Origin: Chitinophagales bacterium
GTDB taxonomy: Bacteria; Bacteroidota; Bacteroidia; Chitinophagales; Chitinophagaceae
Direction: 5' to 3'
NCBI GenBank assembly: GCA_030832645.1
Contig: JAURIR010000010.1
Span: 1-43,694, forward strand
DNA: 43,694 bases
Shown here: piece after piece, positions 25,968-32,989 of the stretch
Numbering within the stretch: position 1 is the first letter of the stretch
Layout: every line of letters starts with the position of its first letter
The notes under the pieces: generated by a model
What the model was told of the DNA's origin: nothing
The model's database searches: none
What the model saw: only the letters and a program-made list of their open reading frames with translations
Position numbers and translations under genes: made by a program

Positions 25968-27359
25968 ATGATTCAATTCGATCAAGATATGACCCTTCAG
26001 GAACAATTCGAATTCTTCCATACGGAGGAAAACAGGAAGGATTTGCCTGAATTTCTCAACGAATTGAATATCAGTGATGTAGCCCTACTGATCGAAGAAA
26101 ACGGAGAACAGGCTACAGAAATCATTGGACTTCTTTCCATCCACAGGGCTGCCAGTACTTTCAAGATCCTCGAATTAGGTGTTCAAAAGGATGTTATCAA
26201 GGATTTGCAGCCATTGAAAACTGCCGCCCTCCTCAACGAACTTCCTGCTGATGACAGAACTGCTTTCTTGGAAGAATTGCCTACAAAGGTGGTAAGGGAA
26301 TTGATCAAATTATTGAACCCCGAGGAAAGGAAAATTACGCTTTCCCTTTTGGGTTATCCGGAAGACAGTGTAGGAAGGTTGATGACCCCGGATTATATCG
26401 CTGTTCAATCCGACTGGACCATTGCCGAGGTATTGGAGCATATCAGAGAGGTAGGTAAAGATTCTGAAACGATTGATGTAATATATGTTGTAAATGACCA
26501 GGGCGAATTGGTAGACGACGTGCGAATTCGAGAATTCCTACTCTCCCCCCCAGATCGATTGGTAAGTGAACTTACAGATGGAAGATACATTGAGCTGAAT
26601 GTATACGACGATCAGGAAATGGCCAATCAGGTTTTCAGGATGAACAACCGTGTGGCTCTACCAGTAGTAGATAACAACAATATCTTGGTGGGAATCGTAA
26701 CCATCGATGATATCCTTTGGGTTGCCAATGAGGAGTTCAGCGAAGACATGCAAAAAATGGGAGGTACCGAAGCATTGGATGAACCCTACTTGGAGATTTC
26801 CATTTTCAAACTATTCAAAAAAAGAATCGGCTGGCTTATTGTACTTTTTATTGGTGAGATGCTAACTGCCACTGCGATGGCGACCTATGAAATGGCACTG
26901 GATAAAGCATTGGTACTCTCCATCTTTATTCCACTCATTATTTCAAGTGGTGGAAATACCGGATCGCAAGCTTCTTCCCTCATCATCCAAGCCCTCACAG
27001 TAGGAGAAGTAACACTTGCAGACTGGTGGAATGTCATGCGCAGAGAGATCATCTCTGGTGTTTTGCTGGGAACAGTATTGGGTTTGATTGGTTTCTTGCG
27101 AGTGATTCTGTGGTCGCAAATTTTCCCTGCGGTATATGGACCGCATTACATGTTGGTAGCAGCTGTGGTTGGAATCTCTTTAATCGGAGTAGTATTGTTT
27201 GGAACCATCACAGGATCTATGCTCCCCATTGCACTAAAAAGACTTGGCGCTGACCCTGCAGTATCCTCTGCACCTTTCGTAGCAACACTGGTAGACGTAA
27301 CCGGTGTGGTCATCTATTTCAACTGTGCTTATTTCTTTTTGAAGGGCACGATGCTATAA
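25968..27359 (+). CDS. mgtE: Magnesium transporter MgtE
   Basis: A 463-residue Mg2+ channel of the inner membrane. The N-terminal superhelical domain (residues 1-130) has the NELPADDRTAFLEELPTKVV repeat. Two CBS domains follow: VGRLMTPDYIAVQSDWTIAE and RYIELNVYDDQEMANQVFRM with LVGIVTIDDIL. A plug helix leads to five membrane helices. The pore motifs are SSGGNTGSQASSLI and the end helix with ADPAVSSAPFVATLVDVTG, whose Asp is the selectivity residue in Thermus MgtE. In that family Mg2+ bound between the cytosolic domains closes the pore. It leads a four-gene run with 21-, 1- and 9-base gaps. Confidence 0.96.
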   Translation: MIQFDQDMTLQEQFEFFHTEENRKDLPEFLNELNISDVALLIEENGEQATEIIGLLSIHRAASTFKILELGVQKDVIKDLQPLKTAALLNELPADDRTAFLEELPTKVVRELIKLLNPEERKITLSLLGYPEDSVGRLMTPDYIAVQSDWTIAEVLEHIREVGKDSETIDVIYVVNDQGELVDDVRIREFLLSPPDRLVSELTDGRYIELNVYDDQEMANQVFRMNNRVALPVVDNNNILVGIVTIDDILWVANEEFSEDMQKMGGTEALDEPYLEISIFKLFKKRIGWLIVLFIGEMLTATAMATYEMALDKALVLSIFIPLIISSGGNTGSQASSLIIQALTVGEVTLADWWNVMRREIISGVLLGTVLGLIGFLRVILWSQIFPAVYGPHYMLVAAVVGISLIGVVLFGTITGSMLPIALKRLGADPAVSSAPFVATLVDVTGVVIYFNCAYFFLKGTML

Positions 27360-27380
27360 TTTACTTTAATTGCATTTATC

Positions 27381-27857
27381 ATGAAAAGACCTTGGAACAG
27401 GGTTGACCTACCGGTGTACAGCATCAGTTCAAAATACCGCAATGAAAATAATTTAAATATATGTACGTATGTTGCTGGCGCGAGCATGTCGCCAAAAAGA
27501 ATGACCGTTGCCATCTACAAAGGGACAAAGACACTGGAATTGGCTGAAAAAGAAAAATCAATTGTTGCTCAGCTATTATCAAAAAAACAAATTGGATTGG
27601 TGAAACACCTCGGATTCAAAACGGGATTTTCGTGCGATAAAATTTCAAGCTTGGCAAAAAAAGAAAAACTGACAGAATGGAAAAATTTTAAGGTGTTGAA
27701 AGAAGCGTTGGCCTATGTTCTTTTACAAGAAAGAAACAAGATGGATGCGGGTGATCACATTCTTTTTCTCTACGATGTCGTTGGCTTTTACAATAACCTT
27801 GAAGGGGAAGAGTTAACTTTGAATGAGCTCCGAAATAAAAAACTCATCAGAGGATAA
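27381..27857 (+). CDS. Flavin reductase-like FMN-binding protein
   Basis: A 158-residue protein of the flavin-reductase-like split-barrel family. WNRVDLPVYSISSKYRNENN, NICTYVAGASMSPKRMTVAI and YKGTKTLELAEKEKSIVAQL give the typical pattern of a FMN-binding sheet followed by the TxxN/T loop. LVKHLGFKTGFSCDKIS resembles the region that contacts the isoalloxazine ring. Relatives reduce flavins with NAD(P)H or act on unknown substrates. It is coupled to the epimerase gene (stop and next ATG separated by one base). Confidence 0.75.
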   Translation: MKRPWNRVDLPVYSISSKYRNENNLNICTYVAGASMSPKRMTVAIYKGTKTLELAEKEKSIVAQLLSKKQIGLVKHLGFKTGFSCDKISSLAKKEKLTEWKNFKVLKEALAYVLLQERNKMDAGDHILFLYDVVGFYNNLEGEELTLNELRNKKLIRG

Positions 27858-27858
27858 G

Positions 27859-28956
27859 ATGAAAATTACATCCATCGATATTGCCCGCTTGACCATCCCC
27901 ATGGAACCCTTTGTAATTGCAACAGAAACCTGTTACGAGGCCCAGAATATTTATATCAAAATTCGTACAGATGCCGGTATTGATGGGGTGGGCGAATGCA
28001 GTGCATTTCCAATGCTGGTGGGCGAAACACAGGATACCTGCTTTTCTATCGGCAAAGATTTAGCGAAGATCATCAAAGGAAAAAATCCATTGGACATCGC
28101 ATCTAGAATGCAGGAATTTGAAGAATACATTGCGTTCAATTCAACCATCAAAAGTGCATTTGATATTGCCTTGCACGACATCGCTGCCAAAGAAAAAAAT
28201 CTTCCCCTTTATCAATTCCTGGGAGGAAAGAAAAAAATAATCCAGACAGATCTAACCATTGGTATAGATACTCCTCTCAAAATGGCCGAAAAAGCAAAAC
28301 GATTTGTGGCAGATGGGGTGAAGATCATTAAAATCAAATTGGGTAAAAACGGTGAAGAAGATTTCAAAAGAGTTCAATTCATCCGAGAAGCTGTTGGACC
28401 AGCAATTAAATTAAGAGTAGATGCCAATCAGGGATGGGATTATACCACAGCTCTCAAAACACTACAAGCCATTGAGCCATACGATATTGGATTTTGCGAA
28501 CAACCCATGCACTACCGATTGGACGCCCATCTTCCTGATTTGAGAGAACAAGTAAAAATCCCCATCATGGCAGACGAAAGTGTGTTTGATCACTACGATG
28601 CAGAACGCCTGATCAAAGCCAATAGTTGTGATTATATCAATATCAAACTGGCCAAATCTGGAGGCATCCTGGAGGCTATCAAAATTGCCAATACTGCTAA
28701 AGAGTATGGAATACCATGTATGCTGGGCGGGATGGTAGAGAGCAGGCTTGCACTGACAGCAAAAGTGCACCTCGCAATGGCCCACGACACTATTCAATTC
28801 TACGACCTCGACACCTGCCTGCTCGGTCATCTCGAAGATCCAGTAGTAGGCGGTGCTAAATACAATAATTACTTTCTGGAGCTGGAAGACAGACCAGGAA
28901 TTGGAGCCGACCTTTCAGAAGAATTTCTGAATCGAATGGAATCCATAACCATTTAA
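27859..28956 (+). CDS. L-Ala-D/L-Glu epimerase (enolase superfamily)
   Basis: A 365-residue dipeptide epimerase of the muconate-lactonising subgroup, probably interconverting L-Ala-D-Glu and L-Ala-L-Glu so that peptidoglycan fragments can be used. The catalytic lysine pair is KIIKIKLGKNG. Metal ligands are D in RVDANQGW, E in FCEQPM and D in MADESVFD, and the opposing lysine is in INIKLAKSGG. GGMVESRLALTAKVHLA is the conserved late motif. The frame opens at an ATG at 27823, but the ATG at 27859 begins the family-typical MKITSIDIARL and is preceded by AGAGG five bases upstream. Substrate is inferred from similarity to YcjG/YkfB. Confidence 0.88.
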   Translation: MKITSIDIARLTIPMEPFVIATETCYEAQNIYIKIRTDAGIDGVGECSAFPMLVGETQDTCFSIGKDLAKIIKGKNPLDIASRMQEFEEYIAFNSTIKSAFDIALHDIAAKEKNLPLYQFLGGKKKIIQTDLTIGIDTPLKMAEKAKRFVADGVKIIKIKLGKNGEEDFKRVQFIREAVGPAIKLRVDANQGWDYTTALKTLQAIEPYDIGFCEQPMHYRLDAHLPDLREQVKIPIMADESVFDHYDAERLIKANSCDYINIKLAKSGGILEAIKIANTAKEYGIPCMLGGMVESRLALTAKVHLAMAHDTIQFYDLDTCLLGHLEDPVVGGAKYNNYFLELEDRPGIGADLSEEFLNRMESITI

Positions 28957-28965
28957 CTTTATACC

Positions 28966-29484
28966 ATGCAAACCAAGAAGACCTCAGAAACAAGAGTTGA
29001 AATGACAGAATTGGTATTACCGAACGACACCAATTATTATGGAAACCTGATGGGCGGACGCTTGATGTACTGGATGGATGTTGCAGCCGCAATGTCTGCA
29101 TGGAAACATTGCAATGCTCCATGTGTTACTGCATCTGTAGACAATATCTCTTTTGTATCTCCTATTAAACTTGGAAATGTTGTGCATATAGAGGCCAAGG
29201 TTTCAAGAGCATTCAACACTTCGATGGAAGTGCACATCAAAGTTTGGGGCGAAGATTATACACAACAATACAAATACGAAAGCAACGAAGCCTATTTCAC
29301 CTTCGTAGCACTCGACCCCAATGGAAAACCAAGAAAAGTGCCTGAATTGGTTCCTGAAAGCGAAGACGAAAAAAAGATTTTTGATGGCGCACTGCGCAGA
29401 AGACAATTGCGATTAATTCTTGCAAAAAAGATGAAACCAGAAGATGCTACAGAACTGAAAGCATTGTTTGAAAATCAATCATGA
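28966..29484 (+). CDS. Acyl-CoA thioesterase, hotdog fold
   Basis: A 172-residue hotdog-fold thioesterase of the YciA/BFIT-like type. The core reads LPNDTNYYGNLMGGRLMYWM, with the active-site Asp/Asn just before the long central helix MDVAAAMSAWKHCN. The strands VTASVDNISFVSPIKLGNVV and VHIKVWGEDY follow. It should hydrolyse acyl-CoA in the cytoplasm; chain-length preference is not readable. It is the last gene of the mgtE run. Its stop codon region overlaps the convergent acyltransferase gene by 6 bases. Confidence 0.9.
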   Translation: MQTKKTSETRVEMTELVLPNDTNYYGNLMGGRLMYWMDVAAAMSAWKHCNAPCVTASVDNISFVSPIKLGNVVHIEAKVSRAFNTSMEVHIKVWGEDYTQQYKYESNEAYFTFVALDPNGKPRKVPELVPESEDEKKIFDGALRRRQLRLILAKKMKPEDATELKALFENQS

Positions 29485-30231
29485 TAGCTCAAGACGGTGG
29501 TGTTGGCCCTTCATCTTGAAATCGGTGCTTTGCTCAATGGCATTCATGATCATGTCTAAAATTTCTTCAACCGTTTTTGAATAATCGATATCCAACGGTG
29601 CTTTAAACTGAACAGAAAGATTGGTACCCTTCTTTTTAAAAAGAAGTCCCTTTCGATTGAAAGCTCTCCAAAATCCATTGATTACAATAGGAACAACAAC
29701 AGGCTTCATTTCTTTTATTATATAAGCGGTTCCTTTTCTACCAGGTGCAAAAGGTTTGGTAGTACCCTGAGGAAACGTAATAACCCACCTTTTTTTCAAA
29801 GCTTCATAAATGTTTTCAAAATCTTTTGGATCAACATCCCGCTTAATATCAACTCCCTTTTTCCTCCAGGTTCGTTTGATAGTAATGGCACCGGCAAGGG
29901 TAAATATGCGGGTTAATAAATTGTCTTTCATTGTCTCCTCTGCAGCCACAAAATTTACATCTACAAAGGGATTTAGAAGATAAAAGGGAAGCCCAAGACG
30001 ATTTTTCCTACCCCATTTAACTGCACATAAAATATGCGAGAAAGCAATTACATCTGCAAAATATGTTTGATGATTACTAACAAACAACACGTTTTTTTTT
30101 GGTAATCCCTTCAGATTTTCTGTTCCACTGATGAACAATTTATTTACTATAGCAATTCCAGGATACGTGAAGGCACCTACCGCTGCATAAACCATCTTTC
30201 TCACCAGCTTTAAATCTTTCAGCTTTATCAT
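29479..30231 (-). CDS. PlsC-like 1-acylglycerol-3-phosphate acyltransferase, variant motifs
   Basis: A 250-residue lysophospholipid acyltransferase-family protein with an N-terminal hydrophobic segment (about residues 12-34). The family catalytic motif NHx4D appears as N53-H54-QTYFA-D60, with five residues between His and Asp. The acceptor-binding FPEGTR motif appears as F153-PQGTT, so Glu and Arg are both replaced. A ...VVPIVINGFWRAF segment corresponds to motif IV. I recall Bacteroidota relatives with the same changes, which argues for a subfamily rather than a damaged gene. It may acylate glycerolipids, aminoacyl lipids or another acceptor. Confidence 0.78.
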   Translation of the reverse strand: MIKLKDLKLVRKMVYAAVGAFTYPGIAIVNKLFISGTENLKGLPKKNVLFVSNHQTYFADVIAFSHILCAVKWGRKNRLGLPFYLLNPFVDVNFVAAEETMKDNLLTRIFTLAGAITIKRTWRKKGVDIKRDVDPKDFENIYEALKKRWVITFPQGTTKPFAPGRKGTAYIIKEMKPVVVPIVINGFWRAFNRKGLLFKKKGTNLSVQFKAPLDIDYSKTVEEILDMIMNAIEQSTDFKMKGQHHRLELS

Positions 30232-30275
30232 ACGAAACCTTCAAGGTAGTAAATATAAATTAAATGACATTCCTG

Positions 30276-30283
30276 TAGCTTTG
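30276..30283 (+). promoter_or_regulatory. -7 element of the HAD phosphatase gene
   Basis: TAGCTTTG is a perfect TAnnTTTG match ending 10 bases before the ATG at 30294, leaving a predicted leader of about 6 bases. No convincing -33 TTTG lies upstream. Confidence 0.5.
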
Positions 30284-30293
30284 TATCACATAT

Positions 30294-30956
30294 ATGAATA
30301 TAGATACAGTCATTTTCGATATGGACGGCTTATTGATTGATTCAGAGCCTTTGTGGTACGAAGCAGCACAAGAATTACTCAAGAAGTTCAACACAAGTAT
30401 CGATGAAGAGGATTATAATAAAACAACAGGGCTAAGAACACCCGAATTTCTTCATCATTGGTTTTCGGTTTTTGGTATAGACCACGGCCATATAAAAGAA
30501 GCCGAAGCGGACATTGTAGAACGAGTCATTAAAAAAGTGCAGGAAAAAGGACAAATGATGAAAGGGGTAGAAAGCGCATTGAAACTCTTTGCAGAACATG
30601 GATTTAAAATTGGACTCGCAAGTTCTTCACCGTTTAATGTCATTGAGGCAGTATTAGCCAAAACTAGTCTCAGCAGCCGTTTCGAGGTACTCAGCTCTGC
30701 AGAGCATTTGCCGTATGGAAAACCCAATCCACAGGTATTCTTGGATTGCGCAAATGCCCTCAACAGCCATCCTACTTCGTGCATTTGTATAGAAGATTCT
30801 TTCAACGGACTCATTGCTGCAAAAGCAGCAAGAATGAAATGTGTCATTGTTCCACATCCAGCGCAATTTGAAATGGATAGATGGAATATTGCAGATCTAA
30901 AATTAAAATCGTTGGATGAGTTATCAACTACCTCACTTACTTATTTAGTGAAATAA
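30294..30956 (+). CDS. HAD-family sugar phosphatase (HxpB/YniC-like)
   Basis: A 220-residue HAD hydrolase of the beta-phosphoglucomutase-like subgroup. Motif I is VIFDMDGLLIDSEPLW with the nucleophilic and acid/base aspartates, motif II is IGLASSSP, the lysine is in LPYGKPNPQVF, and motif III is CICIEDSFNGLIAA. The FDMDGLLIDSEPLW form is typical of hexitol/2-deoxyglucose-6-phosphatases (YniC/HxpB) rather than PgmB. It probably dephosphorylates sugar or polyol phosphates. A strong hairpin terminator begins at its stop codon. Confidence 0.88.
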   Translation: MNIDTVIFDMDGLLIDSEPLWYEAAQELLKKFNTSIDEEDYNKTTGLRTPEFLHHWFSVFGIDHGHIKEAEADIVERVIKKVQEKGQMMKGVESALKLFAEHGFKIGLASSSPFNVIEAVLAKTSLSSRFEVLSSAEHLPYGKPNPQVFLDCANALNSHPTSCICIEDSFNGLIAAKAARMKCVIVPHPAQFEMDRWNIADLKLKSLDELSTTSLTYLVK

Positions 30957-30987
30957 AAAAAGGCCTCGTGAAATCACGAGACCTTTT
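30957..30987. terminator. Bidirectional rho-independent terminator
   Basis: An A-rich 5' arm AAAAGG-C-CTCGTG, the loop AAAT (30971-30974) and the 3' arm CACGAG-A-CCTTTT form a stem of six plus several pairs with one C/A mismatch. A-tract and T-tract flank it on both sides, so it can end transcripts of the HAD gene (+) and of rpsA (-), whose stops converge here. Confidence 0.85.
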
Positions 30988-31010
30988 ACTGCTATTAATC
31001 AGAGCCTATA

Positions 31011-32831
31011 CTATTTGGATTCTTCGTCGCCTTCCATTTTCTTTTTGAGTTCAGCCAAAACACCCAAATCACCTAGAGTAGATTTCTCTACTTTGCTTTG
31101 GATATCCTTCACAGCTTTTTTCGTTTTTGCTGAGTCGGCTTTCTTCTCTTTAACGACGGCTTCTTTTTCGTCTGCAATTACTTGCTCCCAAATGCGTGCA
31201 TGACTTAATACAATTCTCTTTTCATTGCGATCAAACTCGATCACCATGAACGAAGTTGTTTCGTCAGCAGCAACTACCTTGCCATCTTGCTTAGCGAGAT
31301 GACGGGCAGGGGCAAATCCTTCCAATCCGTAAGGAAGTTGAACAACGGCACCTTTATCATCTTTTTTGGTAACTGTTCCTTCGTGGATAGAACCAATTGC
31401 AAAGGTCTCTTGCAATGAATTCCAAGGATCTTCTTCCAACTGCTTGTGTCCAAGCTGTAGCTTTCTGTTATCCTTATCAATATTCAAGATGATGGTATCG
31501 ATGGTATTACCAGACTTAGTGAACTCAGAAGGGTGATTGAAACGCTTCAACCAGCTTAAATCGCTGATGTGAATCATTCCACCAATTCCAGGCTGCAATT
31601 CAACAAACACTCCATAAGGAGTAATATTCTTCACTAAACCGCTGTGCTTGCTTCCTACAGGGAATTTTTCTTCGATTTCATTCCAAGGATCAGAGGAAAG
31701 TTGTTTGATAGAAAGACTCATTTTTCTGCTTTCTTTATCAAGCGTTACAACCTTTGCTTCGTACTCATCTCCTAGCTTGAAGAATTCTTTTGCGTTTACG
31801 GGAGTATTCGCCCAAGTGATTTCACTTACGTGAACCAATCCTTCAACACCTGGAGTGATTTCTAAGAAAGCACCGTAGTCTTCGATGTTTACTACTTTAC
31901 CTTTTACAGTTGCACCTTCAATGATATCTGTTGGCAATGTATCCCATGGATGAGGAGTCAATTGCTTCAAACCAAGACTGATTCTCTTCTTCTCGTCGTC
32001 AAAATCAAGTACAACAACGTTCACCTTCTGATCGAGTTTCAACACCTCTGAAGGATGGTTGATTCTGCCCCAGCTGATGTCCGTAATGTAAAGAAGTCCA
32101 TCTACGCCACCCAAATCTAAGAATGCTCCGAAATCAGTGATGTTCTTGATGGTACCTTCCAATACTTGACCTTTTTCTAATTTACCCATGATCTCTGCAC
32201 GTTGTGCCTCGATATCACTTTCAATTAGTGCTTTATGAGAAACAACGGCATTCTTGATGGCTTCGTTGATCTTCACCACTTTGAATTCCATTGTCTTTCC
32301 TACGAATTGATCGTAGTCTGTTACAGGCTTCACATCAATTTGAGATCCTGGCAAGAAAGTTTCCATACCAAGAATGTCAACGATAAGTCCACCTTTTGTT
32401 TTACTTGTAACAAGGCCGCTAACAACTTCACCTGTCTTGTGCATTTCAACAATGCGTTCCCAAGCACGACTGATGCGGGCTTGCTTGCGACTTAGATGAA
32501 GATGGCCTTCTCTGTCTTCCTTCTCAACTACCATCACCTCAACTACATCACCGGTTTTCAAACCATGCAAGTCTCTGAATTCGTTCAAAGAAACAAGACC
32601 ATCGCTTTTGAAACCAATGTTGATCACTACGTCGGTTTTGGTCAAACCTACTACTGTACCTTGAACCATTTCACCGTCGGTGATCGTTTTGAATGTGCCC
32701 TCGTAAACGGCATCATACTTTTGTTGTTCCTCGTTGTTGTAACGAGCAACATTGCGCTTGTCAATGCTCCAGTCGAAATCATCGTGTGCTGTAGCTACTG
32801 ACGGATTTGTTAGTGTGTTGTTTTCTTCCAC
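31011..32831 (-). CDS. rpsA: 30S ribosomal protein S1
   Basis: S1 binds mRNA and brings it to the 30S subunit. The 606-residue protein has six S1 (OB-fold) repeats between about residues 45 and 545, each with the GxVxxxxxxGxxVxL pattern, for example GTIKNITDFGAFLDLGGVDG and GLVKNITPYGVFVELQPGIG. A charged lysine/glutamate tail of about 60 residues follows (KEKKADSAKTKKAVKDIQSK region). No ATG is available at the start: translation begins at GTG 32831, fixed by a strong Shine-Dalgarno sequence 9 bases upstream. This is an unusual start context in this segment. It ends at the bidirectional terminator. Confidence 0.97.
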   Translation of the reverse strand: MEENNTLTNPSVATAHDDFDWSIDKRNVARYNNEEQQKYDAVYEGTFKTITDGEMVQGTVVGLTKTDVVINIGFKSDGLVSLNEFRDLHGLKTGDVVEVMVVEKEDREGHLHLSRKQARISRAWERIVEMHKTGEVVSGLVTSKTKGGLIVDILGMETFLPGSQIDVKPVTDYDQFVGKTMEFKVVKINEAIKNAVVSHKALIESDIEAQRAEIMGKLEKGQVLEGTIKNITDFGAFLDLGGVDGLLYITDISWGRINHPSEVLKLDQKVNVVVLDFDDEKKRISLGLKQLTPHPWDTLPTDIIEGATVKGKVVNIEDYGAFLEITPGVEGLVHVSEITWANTPVNAKEFFKLGDEYEAKVVTLDKESRKMSLSIKQLSSDPWNEIEEKFPVGSKHSGLVKNITPYGVFVELQPGIGGMIHISDLSWLKRFNHPSEFTKSGNTIDTIILNIDKDNRKLQLGHKQLEEDPWNSLQETFAIGSIHEGTVTKKDDKGAVVQLPYGLEGFAPARHLAKQDGKVVAADETTSFMVIEFDRNEKRIVLSHARIWEQVIADEKEAVVKEKKADSAKTKKAVKDIQSKVEKSTLGDLGVLAELKKKMEGDEESK

Positions 32832-32840
32832 TATTAATGT

Positions 32841-32878
32841 CCTCCTTTTGTTTAAATTTCAAGCTGTTTTGTCAGCCT
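32841..32878 (-). promoter_or_regulatory. rpsA leader: hairpin and strong Shine-Dalgarno sequence
   Basis: On the minus strand AAAGGAGG (32848-32841) is complementary to the conserved CCTCCTTT of Bacteroidota 16S 3' ends and lies 9 bases from the GTG start. Upstream, AGGCTG (32878-32873) can pair with CAGCTT (32866-32861) around a six-base loop. Nearly all other genes here lack a Shine-Dalgarno sequence, so this leader is a candidate site for translational control of S1. Confidence 0.7.
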
Positions 32879-32891
32879 GATTTGGGGACGG

Positions 32892-32925
32892 CAAAGTTAG
32901 CTCAAATGGCGAAATGCGCCACAAA
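32892..32925 (-). promoter_or_regulatory. rpsA promoter with inverted repeat in the spacer
   Basis: Minus strand: TTTG at 32925-32922 (-33) and TAACTTTG at 32899-32892 (-7), separated by 22 bases. The spacer holds a perfect 5-base inverted repeat, TGGCG (32907-32911) / CGCCA (32917-32921), in operator position. The predicted leader is about 55 bases, the longest in the window. Confidence 0.6.
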
Positions 32926-32931
32926 AAAGAG

Positions 32932-32973
32932 GGAGATTTTGGCTTAAAATTGGAGATTTTTACCTGAAAATCT
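32932..32973. repeat. Phased direct repeats upstream of the rpsA promoter
   Basis: GGAGATTTT occurs at 32932-32940 and again at 32952-32960, exactly 20 bases apart (about two helical turns). The second copy's AGATTTT forms an inverted repeat with AAAATCT at 32967-32973. This lies just upstream of the rpsA -33 box and after the aminotransferase stop. It could be an activator or UP-like site, or part of a weak terminator. Confidence 0.5.
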
Positions 32974-32989
32974 GGGTTTTGGAGGCCTT

